NCBI GenBank assembly: GCA_035606665.1
Contig: DATNEY010000027.1
Location: 62,001 to 126,000 of the forward strand
Length of the DNA stretch: 64,000 nt
Direction: 5' to 3'
DNA from: DASUGC01 sp035606665
GTDB taxonomy: Bacteria; Acidobacteriota; Vicinamibacteria; Vicinamibacterales; SCN-69-37
In this document: positions 37,081 to 45,247 of the stretch, one piece after another
Numbering within the stretch: the stretch's first letter is position 1
Layout of the letters: every line of letters starts with the position of its first letter
Notes under the pieces: generated by a model
Seen by the model: only the letters and a program-made list of their open reading frames with translations
Database searches by the model: none
Told to the model about the DNA's origin: nothing
Translations under genes and position numbers: made by a program

Positions 37081-37739
37081 GCGTGCGGATCGCACCGTCA
37101 ATCCTGTCGGCTGATTTTGCACGGCTGGCCGAAGAGGTCGCCAAAGTCGAGGCGGCCGGCGCCGACCAGATTCACGTGGATGTGATGGACGGCCACTTCG
37201 TCCCGAACATCACGATCGGCCCGCCGGTCGTGGCGGCGCTCCGGAGGGTCACCAAGCTGCCGCTCGACGTCCACCTCATGATCAGCGAGCCCGACCGCTA
37301 CATCGAGGCCTTTGCGAAGAACGGTGCCAGCATCATTTCAGTGCACGCCGAAGCCGCCATTCACCTGCACAGGACACTTACGCGCATCCGCGAGCTCGGA
37401 GCGAAGGCGGGCGTTGCGATCAATCCATCAACGCCGGTCGAGCACATCCGCGACATCGCGGGCGAAGCGGATGTGGTTCTTGTGATGTCGGTGAACCCCG
37501 GCTTTGGCGGACAGGTCTTCATCCCCCGCAGCGTGAACAAAGTGGCATCGACGAAGGCGCTGCTCGCGGCAGCAAAGAGCCAGGCCGACATCGAAGTCGA
37601 TGGCGGCGTCGATCTGACGAATGCCGCAGCGCTGGTCCAGGCCGGCGCGACGATGCTGGTTGCGGGAGCGTCGATTTATGGAACCGGCGATCCTGGTGCG
37701 GCCACGAAGGCGCTGCGCCGGGTGGCGACGGGCGCCTGA
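37077..37739 (+). CDS. rpe: Ribulose-phosphate 3-epimerase
   Basis: It interconverts ribulose 5-phosphate and xylulose 5-phosphate. APSILSADF, HVDVMDGHFVPN, LDVHLMI, MSVNPGFGGQ and EVDGGV give the full set of metal and catalytic residues on a 220-residue TIM barrel. Confidence 0.97.
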   Translation: MSVRIAPSILSADFARLAEEVAKVEAAGADQIHVDVMDGHFVPNITIGPPVVAALRRVTKLPLDVHLMISEPDRYIEAFAKNGASIISVHAEAAIHLHRTLTRIRELGAKAGVAINPSTPVEHIRDIAGEADVVLVMSVNPGFGGQVFIPRSVNKVASTKALLAAAKSQADIEVDGGVDLTNAAALVQAGATMLVAGASIYGTGDPGAATKALRRVATGA

Positions 37740-37749
37740 AACCATCCGG

Positions 37750-38145
37750 ATGCCGTCCTCGACTACGAGACTGCGCGTGAGGTATGCCGAAACCGATCGG
37801 ATGGGCGTCACCTACTACGCGAACTATCTCGTCTGGTTTGAAGTCGCGCGTACGGACCTGATGCGCACGATGGGCTGGACCTATCGTGAGATGGAAGAGC
37901 TCGGCGTCTTCCTGCCGGTCATCGACGCCAGATGCGAGTACCGGAAGTCCACGAAATACGACGATGAGATCGAGATTGAGACGACCGGAGAGATCCTTTC
38001 TCCTGTGCGGCTGGCGTTCGACTATACGGTGAGGGCTGCCGGCGCGGATGCACCGGCAGCAGTCGGTCGCACGGTGCATGCGGCCACGACCGCCGAGGGC
38101 AGACCCTGCAGGCTGCCCGAGAGAGTGCGAGGGATGTTCGCGTGA
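37750..38145 (+). CDS. ybgC: Acyl-CoA thioesterase, YbgC/hotdog family
   Basis: A single hotdog domain of 131 residues with the YbgC signature RYAETDRMGVTYYANYLVWFE reduced to its key Asp and Tyr residues near positions 14-22. Such enzymes hydrolyse acyl-CoAs; in Proteobacteria ybgC neighbours tol-pal, here it follows rpe. The reading frame is open from 37621, inside rpe, but ATG 37750 starts the conserved domain and lies 10 bases after the rpe stop. Confidence 0.88.
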   Translation: MPSSTTRLRVRYAETDRMGVTYYANYLVWFEVARTDLMRTMGWTYREMEELGVFLPVIDARCEYRKSTKYDDEIEIETTGEILSPVRLAFDYTVRAAGADAPAAVGRTVHAATTAEGRPCRLPERVRGMFA

Positions 38146-39080
38146 AAGCGCTGGTCACCGGCTGTGCCGGGTTCATCGGATCGCATCTGTCGGACGCGCT
38201 GGTCGCCTCCGGCGCGGACGTCGTCGGAATCGACTGCTTTACGGACTACTACCCGCGCGAGATCAAGGAGCAGAATCTCGCGGACCTGCGCCGGCAGCCG
38301 CACTTCCGGTTTGTCGAGTCCGCGCTCCAGACGGTGGACATGGGCGCCCTGCTCGACGGCGTGACCCACGTGTTCCATCTGGCGGCACAGGCCGGCGTGC
38401 GCAAGAGCTGGGGATCCGACTTCCTGACGTACACGTCGCACAACGTGGACTCAACGCAACGGCTGCTCGAAGCCGTGAAGGGCCGGCCGCTCCATCGATT
38501 CGTCTATGCCTCGAGCTCTTCGGTTTACGGTGACCACGTCCCGATTCCGATGCGCGAGGAGACGTACCTGCAGCCCCTCTCCCCTTACGGCGTGACCAAA
38601 CTGGCCGCCGAACACCTGTGCACGCTGTACCACGCCAACTACGGCGTGCCGACGGTCTCGCTCCGGTACTTCACGGTGTACGGCCCTCGTCAACGTCCGG
38701 ACATGGCGTTCAACCGGTTCTTCCGGGCGGCCCTGTCCGGTCAGCCGATCACGCTCTACGGCGACGGCGAGCAGACTCGGGATTTCACCTTCGTGGCGGA
38801 CATCGTGGCCGCCAACCAGGCCGCAGGCGACCGCGGCACCCCCGGAGCCGTCTATAACATCGGCGGCGGGAGCCGGGTGACGGTCAATCACGTCCTCGAC
38901 CTGGTGGCTCGGATCGCCGGCCATCCTCTCGACATCAGGCGGGAGGAGGCACAAAAGGGCGATATGCGGGATACTTTCGCAGACACGTCCCGCGCGAGGG
39001 CGGAGCTGGGGTTTGCCCCCACGGCCACGCTCGAATCCGGACTAAGAGCAGAGTACGAATGGTTGTCGGGAGGAAAATGA
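38142..39080 (+). CDS. NAD-dependent sugar-nucleotide epimerase/dehydratase
   Basis: An extended SDR enzyme of 312 residues. The NAD loop TGCAGFIGSH is at the N-terminus, the catalytic YGVTK (Tyr and Lys) and the upstream Ser-rich SSSSVYG lie in the middle. Substrate residues resemble UDP-glucose or UDP-glucuronate 4-epimerases, but the exact sugar cannot be told. GTG start overlapping the thioesterase stop (GTGA). Likely feeds surface polysaccharide synthesis. Confidence 0.88.
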   Translation: MKALVTGCAGFIGSHLSDALVASGADVVGIDCFTDYYPREIKEQNLADLRRQPHFRFVESALQTVDMGALLDGVTHVFHLAAQAGVRKSWGSDFLTYTSHNVDSTQRLLEAVKGRPLHRFVYASSSSVYGDHVPIPMREETYLQPLSPYGVTKLAAEHLCTLYHANYGVPTVSLRYFTVYGPRQRPDMAFNRFFRAALSGQPITLYGDGEQTRDFTFVADIVAANQAAGDRGTPGAVYNIGGGSRVTVNHVLDLVARIAGHPLDIRREEAQKGDMRDTFADTSRARAELGFAPTATLESGLRAEYEWLSGGK

Positions 39081-39889
39081 GGTTAGTGTGTGCCGCCCTG
39101 GCGGCCCTGATGCTGACGGCCTGCGGGCCGAAGATCCGGGTCCCCAACGTCGGCGAAGCGGATGCCGACAAGTTCCTGTACGACCGCGGTACAGAGTTCC
39201 TCAACAAGAAGAACTGGATCAACGCGCGCGAGTACTTTCGCCGCATCATCGACAGTTACCCGCGCAGCCCGTATCGCGAGGAGGCCAAGCTCGGTATCGG
39301 CGACACCTTCATCGGGGAAGGTCGAATCGACGCCTTGATTCTCGGCGCCAACGAGTTCCGGGAGTTTCTGACGTATTTCCCTCGAAGCCCGAGGGCCGAC
39401 TACGCGCAGTACCGGCTGGGTTACGCGCAATTCAAGCAAATGCTCGGAGCGCAGCGCGACCAGACAGCGACGCACGACGCGATCAGGGAGCTCAAGCGGT
39501 TCCTGGACGCGTATCCCGACAGCAAGTACCGTCCGGAGGTGGTCAAGCTCCATCGCCAGGCTCGTGACCGGCTGTCTGAAGCGGACTTCAAAGTCGGGTT
39601 GCTGTACCACCGGATTCGGAATTACCGGGGCGCGATCATGCGCTTCAACGAGATCATCAAGACCGATCCGGAGTACACGAAGCGCGACGAAGTTTTCTAC
39701 TACCTGGGCGAAACGCTCCGGAAGATCCAGCTATACGCGGAAGCGCTGCCGGCCTACGACCGGGTGGTGAAGGAATTCGACGCGAAGAGTAAGTACCACC
39801 CGAAAGCGCAAAAGCGGATTGAAGAGGTCAAGCGCTCGCTCGCCGCGGCGGCGGCGAAGACTCCCGGGAAGTCGGGTCCACGGCCTTGA
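39077..39889 (+). CDS. bamD: Outer membrane assembly lipoprotein BamD
   Basis: A lipoprotein subunit of the BAM complex that inserts beta-barrel proteins. The lipobox LTAC places the lipidated Cys at residue 16. The mature part is built of TPR helices (YDRGTEFLNKKNWINAREYF and similar), 270 residues in all. ATG 39077 overlaps the epimerase stop (ATGA); an ATG at 39059 would spoil the signal peptide spacing. Its presence shows an outer membrane. The 3' end overlaps pgsA for 62 bases tail to tail. Confidence 0.9.
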   Translation: MRLVCAALAALMLTACGPKIRVPNVGEADADKFLYDRGTEFLNKKNWINAREYFRRIIDSYPRSPYREEAKLGIGDTFIGEGRIDALILGANEFREFLTYFPRSPRADYAQYRLGYAQFKQMLGAQRDQTATHDAIRELKRFLDAYPDSKYRPEVVKLHRQARDRLSEADFKVGLLYHRIRNYRGAIMRFNEIIKTDPEYTKRDEVFYYLGETLRKIQLYAEALPAYDRVVKEFDAKSKYHPKAQKRIEEVKRSLAAAAAKTPGKSGPRP

Positions 39890-40469
39890 TCGGCGTGACC
39901 GCCGCGGGTTCCGGACGGACGCCCATGATCCGATTGACGTCGCGCGCGTAACCTACGGCCGAAACGATCGCGGTCGCCGTCGCAATCCAGAGCGCCACCT
40001 CGCCGAGCACGACGAATCTCTGCAGATGGTCCTGGCCGAGGATGAGGATCAGGATGGCGGCCACTTGCGCGACCATCTTCACTTTCCCGAGGTTTGAGGC
40101 CGGAAGCGTCTGACCGCGTGCGTGCACGATGCTGCGCAGGACGGTGACGAAGAACTCCCGGCCGAGAATCACCGTCACCATCCACGCCGGTGCCAGGCCC
40201 AGGTAGACCAGCGACACGAACGCCGCGGTCACGAGCAATTTGTCCGCGAGCGGATCCATCCATTGCCCGAGTCCGGTGATCTGCTTGGTGCGCCGGGCCA
40301 CGTATCCGTCGAGCCAGTCGGTCAGTGACGCGACGGCAAAAATAATGGCGCCCAGGAACTCGCGGCTGATGTCCAGGTAGTACAAGTCCTTTGGATTCGT
40401 CATCAGGACGACCACGAGCAGCGGCACCAGAAAGATGCGGCCGATTGTGATCGCGTTCGGAAGGTTCAC
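39828..40469 (-). CDS. pgsA: CDP-diacylglycerol-glycerol-3-phosphate 3-phosphatidyltransferase
   Basis: It makes phosphatidylglycerol phosphate in the inner membrane. The CDP-alcohol phosphotransferase motif is complete: DWLDGYVARR, then G and the MDPLADK Asp pair at the expected spacing (about residues 51-76). Five or six transmembrane helices follow in 213 residues. The Pro/Arg-rich C-terminal tail overlaps the bamD 3' end. Confidence 0.93.
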   Translation of the reverse strand: MNLPNAITIGRIFLVPLLVVVLMTNPKDLYYLDISREFLGAIIFAVASLTDWLDGYVARRTKQITGLGQWMDPLADKLLVTAAFVSLVYLGLAPAWMVTVILGREFFVTVLRSIVHARGQTLPASNLGKVKMVAQVAAILILILGQDHLQRFVVLGEVALWIATATAIVSAVGYARDVNRIMGVRPEPAAVTPIKAVDPTSRESSPPPRRASA

Positions 40470-40527
40470 AGGCAGCGCCCGGTGTAATTCTAGCGCAGCC
40501 GGACCGTTCCCAGAAGGAGCCGCGTGC

Positions 40528-40533
40528 TAAGAT
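40528..40533 (+). promoter_or_regulatory. Possible extended -10 box of the nucleotidyltransferase gene
   Basis: TGC-TAAGAT is an extended -10 motif ending 11 bases before the ATG at 40545. No strong -35 is seen, which extended -10 promoters can tolerate. Confidence 0.4.
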
Positions 40534-40544
40534 GCCCGGTTGTC

Positions 40545-41603
40545 ATGAAGGCCATTCTCCTTGCCGGGGGTAAGGGCACGCGGCTGCGGCCGATGACGCT
40601 CCACACCCCCAAGCCCATTGTTCCCATCTTCGATCGTCCGTTTCTTCAGTATCAGATCGACCTGCTTCGTCAGGTCCCGGAGATCGACGAAATCGTCCTG
40701 AGCCTCAACTACCAGCCTCGACGAATCGAGGAAGTATTTGGCGACGGCGCCGACTTCGGCGTCCACATCCGCTACGTCGTCGAGCCCACGCCTCTCGGCA
40801 CCGGCGGCGCCATCAAGTTCGCGGCCGGCGACGCCAGAGGCGAGCCCATCGTCGTCTTCAACGGCGACGTGTTCACGTCCGTGGACCTGCCGGCTGTGCT
40901 CGCGCTTCACAGGGAGCGCAAGGCTCGCGCCACGATTGTCCTGACGCCGGTGGACAATCCCACCGCGTATGGCCTGGTTGAAACGGATGCGCAGGGCAAC
41001 GTCGAGCGCTTCGTCGAGAAGCCGCAGCCGGATCAGATCCGCTGCGACACGATCAACGCCGGCATCTACATCCTCGAGCCCGATACGCTGTCGCGCATTC
41101 CTGCCGATACCGTGTACTCGATCGAGCGCGGCTACTTCCCGTCGCTCGTCGAGAATCACGAGACGTTCGTGGCGTACATCTATCGCGGCTACTGGATCGA
41201 CATCGGCACGCCCGACAAGTACCGGCAGGCCCACCGCGACATCATGACGGGGCGTTTCGTCGCGCCGCCGTTCGCGAAGATTCCGAACGGCTCCTGGATT
41301 TCGCCGGATGCGCGCATCGAGGAAGGCGCGACCATCGAGGCGCCGTGCTTCATCGACGCCGGCGCGGTGGTCAAGACCGGCGCGCGTATCGGGCCGTACT
41401 CGGTGATCGGCCGGCACTGTCACGTCGGCGAGAACGCGCTCGTCAACGGCGCCATTCTCTGGCCCAACACCTGGATCGACAACGAGGCCCGCATCGGCGC
41501 GGCCATCGCCGGACGCCACTGCCACTTCGGCCGCAACTCGGAGATCGGCGATCAGGCCATCTTCGGCGACAAGTCGGTCGTGACGGATTACTCGAAGGCC
41601 TGA
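40545..41603 (+). CDS. Sugar-1-phosphate nucleotidyltransferase (mannose-1-phosphate guanylyltransferase-like)
   Basis: It should make an NDP-sugar from a sugar 1-phosphate. The N-terminal Rossmann-like domain has the nucleotide loop LLAGGKGTRLRPMT and the FNGDVF metal site; the C-terminal part (about residues 240-350) shows left-handed beta-helix hexapeptides (such as ARIGPYSVIG). Next to a phosphomannomutase, GDP-mannose synthesis is likely, though glucose-type enzymes share these motifs. ATG 40545 opens the conserved MKAILLAGG; an upstream ATG at 40524 adds 7 unrelated residues. Confidence 0.9.
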   Translation: MKAILLAGGKGTRLRPMTLHTPKPIVPIFDRPFLQYQIDLLRQVPEIDEIVLSLNYQPRRIEEVFGDGADFGVHIRYVVEPTPLGTGGAIKFAAGDARGEPIVVFNGDVFTSVDLPAVLALHRERKARATIVLTPVDNPTAYGLVETDAQGNVERFVEKPQPDQIRCDTINAGIYILEPDTLSRIPADTVYSIERGYFPSLVENHETFVAYIYRGYWIDIGTPDKYRQAHRDIMTGRFVAPPFAKIPNGSWISPDARIEEGATIEAPCFIDAGAVVKTGARIGPYSVIGRHCHVGENALVNGAILWPNTWIDNEARIGAAIAGRHCHFGRNSEIGDQAIFGDKSVVTDYSKA

Positions 41604-41698
41604 TCAATCATTCAATCCATCAATCAGTCAATCCATCAATCAGTCAATCACTCAATCCCTCAATCACTGAATCCCTCAATGCCCATCAATCCCTCAAT
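41604..41698. repeat. Tandem TCAATCN array running into the phosphomannomutase start
   Basis: About a dozen imperfect 8-base units of the form TCAATCNN/TCAATCCN fill the gap and continue across the ATG at 41679 into codons for Ile-Asn-Pro-Ser-Ile. Units vary in one or two bases. No ribosome site is left before the ATG. Related ATCGATCCATTGA-type units lie after the gene (43048-43138). Confidence 0.8.
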
Positions 41699-43037
41699 CT
41701 TCAAAGCCTACGACGTCCGCGGGCTCTATCCCGGCGAGATCAATGAAGACGCCGCGCGCCTGATCGGTCGCGGCTATGCCGCCTATCTCAAGGCGAAGCG
41801 GATCGGCGTGTCCCGCGACATGCGGGTTTCCTCGCCGGGCATCGCGGCAGCGTTTATCGAAGGCGCCCGCTCTCAGGGCGCCGACGTCGTCGACTATGGG
41901 ATGTGCGGCACCGACATGATTTACTTCGCGGTGGTGCGCGACGGCCTGGACGGCGGCGCGCAAATCACCGCCTCGCATAACCCGAAGGAATACAACGGGA
42001 TCAAGATGGTGCGCGAGGGCGCGTTCCCGCTCTCGGGCGACGCGGGCATCGGTGACATCCGCGACATGATCGCGAACGACTCATTCCCGGCGCCCCACGG
42101 CTTGAGGGGTGCGCTCGAAACGCGCGACCTGCTCGACGCCTACGTCGAGAAGGTGATGTCCTTCATCGATCCCAGCGTCATCAAGCCCTTCAACGTCGTC
42201 CTCGACGCCGGCAGCGGCATGGCGGGCGTGGTTGCGCCGCGGCTCTTCGATCGGCTGCCCTGCAAGACGACAAGACTGTGTTTCGAGGTGGATGGAACGT
42301 TCCCGAACCACGAAGCCAATCCGCTGATCGAGGAGAACCGCCAGGACATCACGGAACGCGTGATCGAGGAGAAGGCGGATATCGGCATCGCCTGGGACGG
42401 CGACGCCGACCGGTGCTTCTTCATCGACGGCACGGGCGAGTTCATCGCCGGAGACTTCGTCACGGCACTCCTCGCCGAGGCGGCGCTGATCAAGACGCCC
42501 GGCCAGAAGATCGTCTACGACGTGCGCGCCAGCTACGCTGTGAAGGACATCGTCGCGCACTACGGCGGCACGGCGCTCATGAACCGTGTGGGTCACGCCT
42601 TCATCAAGCGCCGCATGCGCGAGGAGGACGCGGTCTTCGGGGGCGAAGTCACGGGCCACTACTATTTCCGCGACTTCTATTACGCGGACAACGGATTCAT
42701 CCCCGCGCTGCTGATCCTCGAGCTCATGTCCCGCAAGGGCAAGACGCTGCACGAGCTGCTCGCGCCGCTGCGCGCCAAGTACTTCATCTCAGGCGAGATC
42801 AATACGAAGGTCGCGGACATCAAGCTCGTGCCCGAACGTCTTGGCGCACTGGCCGGTCGCTACAGCGACGGCCACACCTACACACTCGACGGCTTCTCGG
42901 CGGAGTTTCCGGACTGGCACTTCAACGTGCGCGGCTCGAACACGGAGCCGATGCTGCGGCTGAACCTGGAGGCGCTGACGCCGGCGCTCATGGAACAGAA
43001 GCGCGATGAAGTCCTTGGAGTCATACGTGGGAGATGA
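41679..43037 (+). CDS. manB: Phosphomannomutase/phosphoglucomutase
   Basis: It interconverts hexose 6- and 1-phosphates. The phosphoserine loop TASHNPKEYNG (Ser99), metal loop DGDADR, sugar loop GEVTGHYYF and phosphate loop RGSNTEP are intact in 452 residues. The N-terminus INPSIFKAYDVRG is the normal family start, so the ATG inside the repeat array is right although its first codons are made of repeat units. It supplies the nucleotidyltransferase next to it. Confidence 0.95.
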   Translation: MPINPSIFKAYDVRGLYPGEINEDAARLIGRGYAAYLKAKRIGVSRDMRVSSPGIAAAFIEGARSQGADVVDYGMCGTDMIYFAVVRDGLDGGAQITASHNPKEYNGIKMVREGAFPLSGDAGIGDIRDMIANDSFPAPHGLRGALETRDLLDAYVEKVMSFIDPSVIKPFNVVLDAGSGMAGVVAPRLFDRLPCKTTRLCFEVDGTFPNHEANPLIEENRQDITERVIEEKADIGIAWDGDADRCFFIDGTGEFIAGDFVTALLAEAALIKTPGQKIVYDVRASYAVKDIVAHYGGTALMNRVGHAFIKRRMREEDAVFGGEVTGHYYFRDFYYADNGFIPALLILELMSRKGKTLHELLAPLRAKYFISGEINTKVADIKLVPERLGALAGRYSDGHTYTLDGFSAEFPDWHFNVRGSNTEPMLRLNLEALTPALMEQKRDEVLGVIRGR

Positions 43038-43047
43038 TGCGTATCGC

Positions 43048-43138
43048 TCCATCGATCCATTGATTCATCGATCCATTGACTGAATGACTTGCCCGTCAAT
43101 GAAATGGACCGTTGGATCGATGCTCAAATGGATCGATA
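43048..43138. repeat. ATCGATCCATTGA-type short repeats after manB
   Basis: Short imperfect units based on ATCGATCCATTGA or its inverse (such as TCGATCCATTGATTCATCGA) fill this stretch between manB and tRNA-Gly. Some can pair as hairpins, for instance TCCATTGA/TCAATGAA-like arms. They resemble the array in front of manB. No gene is seen. Confidence 0.55.
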
Positions 43139-43155
43139 TTAGAATGGTGCGTTGT

Positions 43156-43226
43156 GCGGGCTTAGCATAGTGGTAATGTCCTGGCTTCCCAAGCCAGTCA
43201 GACGGGTTCGATTCCCGTAGCCCGCT
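43156..43226 (+). tRNA. tRNA-Gly (anticodon CCC)
   Basis: A complete cloverleaf: acceptor GCGGGCT/AGCCCGC, D-arm with AGTGGTAA, anticodon stem CTGGC/GCCAG with loop TTCCCAA, T-arm ACGGG-TTCGATT-CCCGT and discriminator T. Anticodon CCC reads GGG glycine codons. CCA is not encoded. It stands alone between manB and a tandem repeat. Confidence 0.96.
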
Positions 43227-43235
43227 TTTATTGAT

Positions 43236-43503
43236 CTGGGGGCTTCGCCCCCAGACCCCCGACTCGCTCTCTCGTTCGGCTCGCCTCTCCTGAGAAGCAT
43301 TTAGGCAAGCCTCACTCCGTTCGCGAGGCTCACTTCGCTTATCGCTCGTTCGCATGTTCACGGGCTTCGCCCCCAGACCCCCGACTCGTTCTCTCGTTCG
43401 GCTCGCCTCTCCTGAAAAGCACCTACGCAAGTCGCGCTCCGTTCGCGTGGCTCACTTCGCTATCGCTCGTTCGCATGATCCGGGGCCTTCGCCCCCAGAC
43501 CCC
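43236..43503. repeat. 122-bp tandem repeat, two copies plus a partial third
   Basis: The block starting at GGGGCTTCGCCCCCAGACCC recurs with a period of 122 bases (CTTCG at 43243, 43365 and 43487). Copies differ at scattered positions and a few short indels. Each carries a strong GGGGGC-TTC-GCCCCC hairpin and several TCGTTCG/CGAACGA-like segments. Frames crossing it are open by chance and are not genes. The first hairpin is 10 bases after tRNA-Gly but lacks a downstream T tract on this strand. Confidence 0.85.
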
Positions 43504-43546
43504 TTTCCCGATTCACGTCTTGTGCTTCCACCCGCGACTCTGTTAA

Positions 43547-43570
43547 GGTCTGCGGTGCAGACCAGTCTGC
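43547..43570. promoter_or_regulatory. Inverted repeat, possible operator of the winged-helix regulator
   Basis: GGTCTGC-GGT-GCAGACC is a perfect 7-bp inverted repeat (43547-43563) followed at once by a third half-site, AGTCTGC (43564-43570). It lies 9 bases before the ATG at 43579, downstream of a TTAAGG stretch. The position fits autoregulation by the gene that follows. Confidence 0.5.
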
Positions 43571-43578
43571 GTGTGAGC

Positions 43579-43911
43579 ATGCCTACCCCCTTCGAGCATC
43601 TTGCGTCGTTCGACCGGCTGGTTCACGAGCCGGCGCGGCTGGCGATCCTGACTGCCCTATCGGCCTGTGCGAAGGCGGACTTTGTCTTTCTGCGCGGCCT
43701 GACCGGACTGACCAAAGGCAATCTTTCGAGTCATCTGATGAAGCTCGAGTCCGGCGGCTTGGTCTCTATCGAGAAGACCTTCGAGGGCAAACAGCCGATT
43801 ACGTACGCCGCTCTTACGACCGAGGGCCGCGACGTGCTCAAGGCCTATTGGAAGCGGTTCGACCGCGTCCGCAAAGGCGTACGTCAGCTGAAGACGCTGC
43901 GGGTGTCCTAA
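43579..43911 (+). CDS. Winged-helix transcriptional regulator (ArsR/MarR-like fold)
   Basis: A 110-residue DNA-binding protein. The core LAILTALSAC, FLRGLTGLTKGNLSSHLMKLESGGLV and a basic KTFEGKQPIT wing form a classic winged helix of the PF13601 kind; no metal or ligand pocket is evident. The frame is open back to 43354 through the tandem repeat, but ATG 43579 begins the domain. Its stop overlaps the next ATG (TAATG), so the membrane protein downstream is co-translated, and a matching operator lies upstream. Confidence 0.82.
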   Translation: MPTPFEHLASFDRLVHEPARLAILTALSACAKADFVFLRGLTGLTKGNLSSHLMKLESGGLVSIEKTFEGKQPITYAALTTEGRDVLKAYWKRFDRVRKGVRQLKTLRVS

Positions 43912-44531
43912 TGATGGTCGAGAACCGGCTCGAACGCATTCGTCTGCTCAGTGAGCGTTTTCAGGAGCTGCAGGGTTTGCGGGTCGCGGTCGCTGGAGTT
44001 TCATTGGCCGCGGCGATGGGCGTCTACCTTATGGTGGCGCCGGTCCCCACGAATAACGGCGCCCTCGCTGCCCTCCTGCTCGCGCTGGCTCCGATGGTTC
44101 CCGGCGTCTGGTATGCGAACCGGTATTACTCCGCGACATTCGGGCGCCAGGTGTCGAACCCTGTCGCCCGAAAGAACAAAGCAACGCTTGTGTTCCTCCT
44201 CGTGTACTTCGGCAGTGGCTGGATCCTGAACACGACGTTCCCAGCGATTCCGTCCGGCGCTCCGACGGTCGCTACGGTGGCATTGGTCTCATTGTGGGTA
44301 GCCGTGCGTGACTGGCCGTGGCGCGGCTACTACGTTGGCGCACCTGTGGCGGTCGCACTCACGTTTGCCTCGACCGCATCCGCCGGCGGCACTCTCGATC
44401 CTGGTAAGACGCTGGCATTTCTCTTCCTCGCAACGGGCGTCTCGCTCGTGCCGATTGGCGTGCTCGATCACCTGCTGCTCGTGCGGCTCCTGAAGGAATC
44501 CCGCGAATCGCTCGCACGTAGGGTAAACTGA
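43911..44531 (+). CDS. Multi-pass membrane protein paired with the winged-helix regulator
   Basis: A 206-residue protein with an amphipathic N-terminus and about five or six hydrophobic helices (within residues 22-200), ending in a charged tail. No catalytic motif or known family was recognised. It shares one base with the regulator gene before it and is probably the regulator's target or sensor partner. TAATG coupling decides the start; the next ATG follows at once. Confidence 0.7.
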   Translation: MMVENRLERIRLLSERFQELQGLRVAVAGVSLAAAMGVYLMVAPVPTNNGALAALLLALAPMVPGVWYANRYYSATFGRQVSNPVARKNKATLVFLLVYFGSGWILNTTFPAIPSGAPTVATVALVSLWVAVRDWPWRGYYVGAPVAVALTFASTASAGGTLDPGKTLAFLFLATGVSLVPIGVLDHLLLVRLLKESRESLARRVN

Positions 44532-44631
44532 GGGTCTTCGTAACTACTCCCCCTGAACCGCTCGCGCGATGTGAGCGATTTCGGCTGAGTGGGCTGACCG
44601 CCCCCGACGCGGCCGAAAGTGAATACAGCAG

Positions 44632-44820
44632 ATGGCCTCGCGCGTTGCACCGGGCGATAAGTGTCCCCGATGTCTCAAGCCTACTGGCCGCCCGATCACG
44701 CCCGTCACCGCAGCGGTGCCGCTGGTTTACTACCAATGCGACGACTGCCCCCACGTGTGGATCGAACAACGCAGCAAGGCTGACCGAGCGGCAGGCACCA
44801 AACCTGTTCAGGTCAACTGA
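44632..44820 (+). CDS. Small zinc-ribbon protein, unknown function
   Basis: A 62-residue protein with two CxxC pairs, CPRC (about residues 11-14) and CDDC (about 36-39), the second followed by PHVW: a zinc-ribbon arrangement. No enzyme domain is attached. No clear ribosome site is visible. The Cys pairs are the main argument for a real gene. Confidence 0.5.
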   Translation: MASRVAPGDKCPRCLKPTGRPITPVTAAVPLVYYQCDDCPHVWIEQRSKADRAAGTKPVQVN

Positions 44821-44821
44821 A

Positions 44822-45247
44822 TTGGCAATCGCGTACACATTCACGATCCGCAGCCGCGAACGTGGTCAGGTCCTGGGCCAGGCCATCGTCTGCGCTGGCG
44901 CCAGATACGCATCGGTGATGCGGACGACGTCGCCTTATCCGGGCCGGCGGTTCACGAACGCGATGCATTGGAGCGACGTCGAGCGCCAACTCGGCGGTTC
45001 GCTGGCCGCGCCGCTCACTGGCAGCAGCGCGATCGCGCGACTCCTCGCCGGCGAACAGGCACCTGGACTCAGCCTTCACTACTTGAGTCACGAACGGCTC
45101 CCCGAAGGGATGCCGGAAGCCCAGGTCGTCGAGCATCTCGACGAGCAGCTGCGTCTCACTGGTGACCAAATAGAGAAGACTGCCCAAAGACCGAACGAAG
45201 TGAGCGATTTGATCGGGATGGCGGGATCCGAACCCACGATCCCCTGA
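44822..45247 (+). CDS. Hypothetical protein, C-terminus running into a tRNA fragment
   Basis: A 141-residue frame with TTG start one base after the zinc-ribbon stop. Third codon positions are GC-rich as in real genes of this window. No domain was recognised. The last residues (IGMAGSEPTIP) are the translation of a reverse tRNA 3' end, so the original C-terminus has probably been replaced when the neighbouring element inserted. It may be a truncated remnant. Confidence 0.45.
   Translation: MAIAYTFTIRSRERGQVLGQAIVCAGARYASVMRTTSPYPGRRFTNAMHWSDVERQLGGSLAAPLTGSSAIARLLAGEQAPGLSLHYLSHERLPEGMPEAQVVEHLDEQLRLTGDQIEKTAQRPNEVSDLIGMAGSEPTIP

Noticed and set aside
41604..41698. Possible CRISPR array
   Set aside because: Units are about 8 bases with no spacers and no cas genes nearby; it is a simple tandem repeat.
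43065..43430. 121-residue minus-strand frame across tRNA-Gly and the 122-bp repeat
   Set aside because: It would translate a tRNA gene backwards and repeat DNA; no domain is present.
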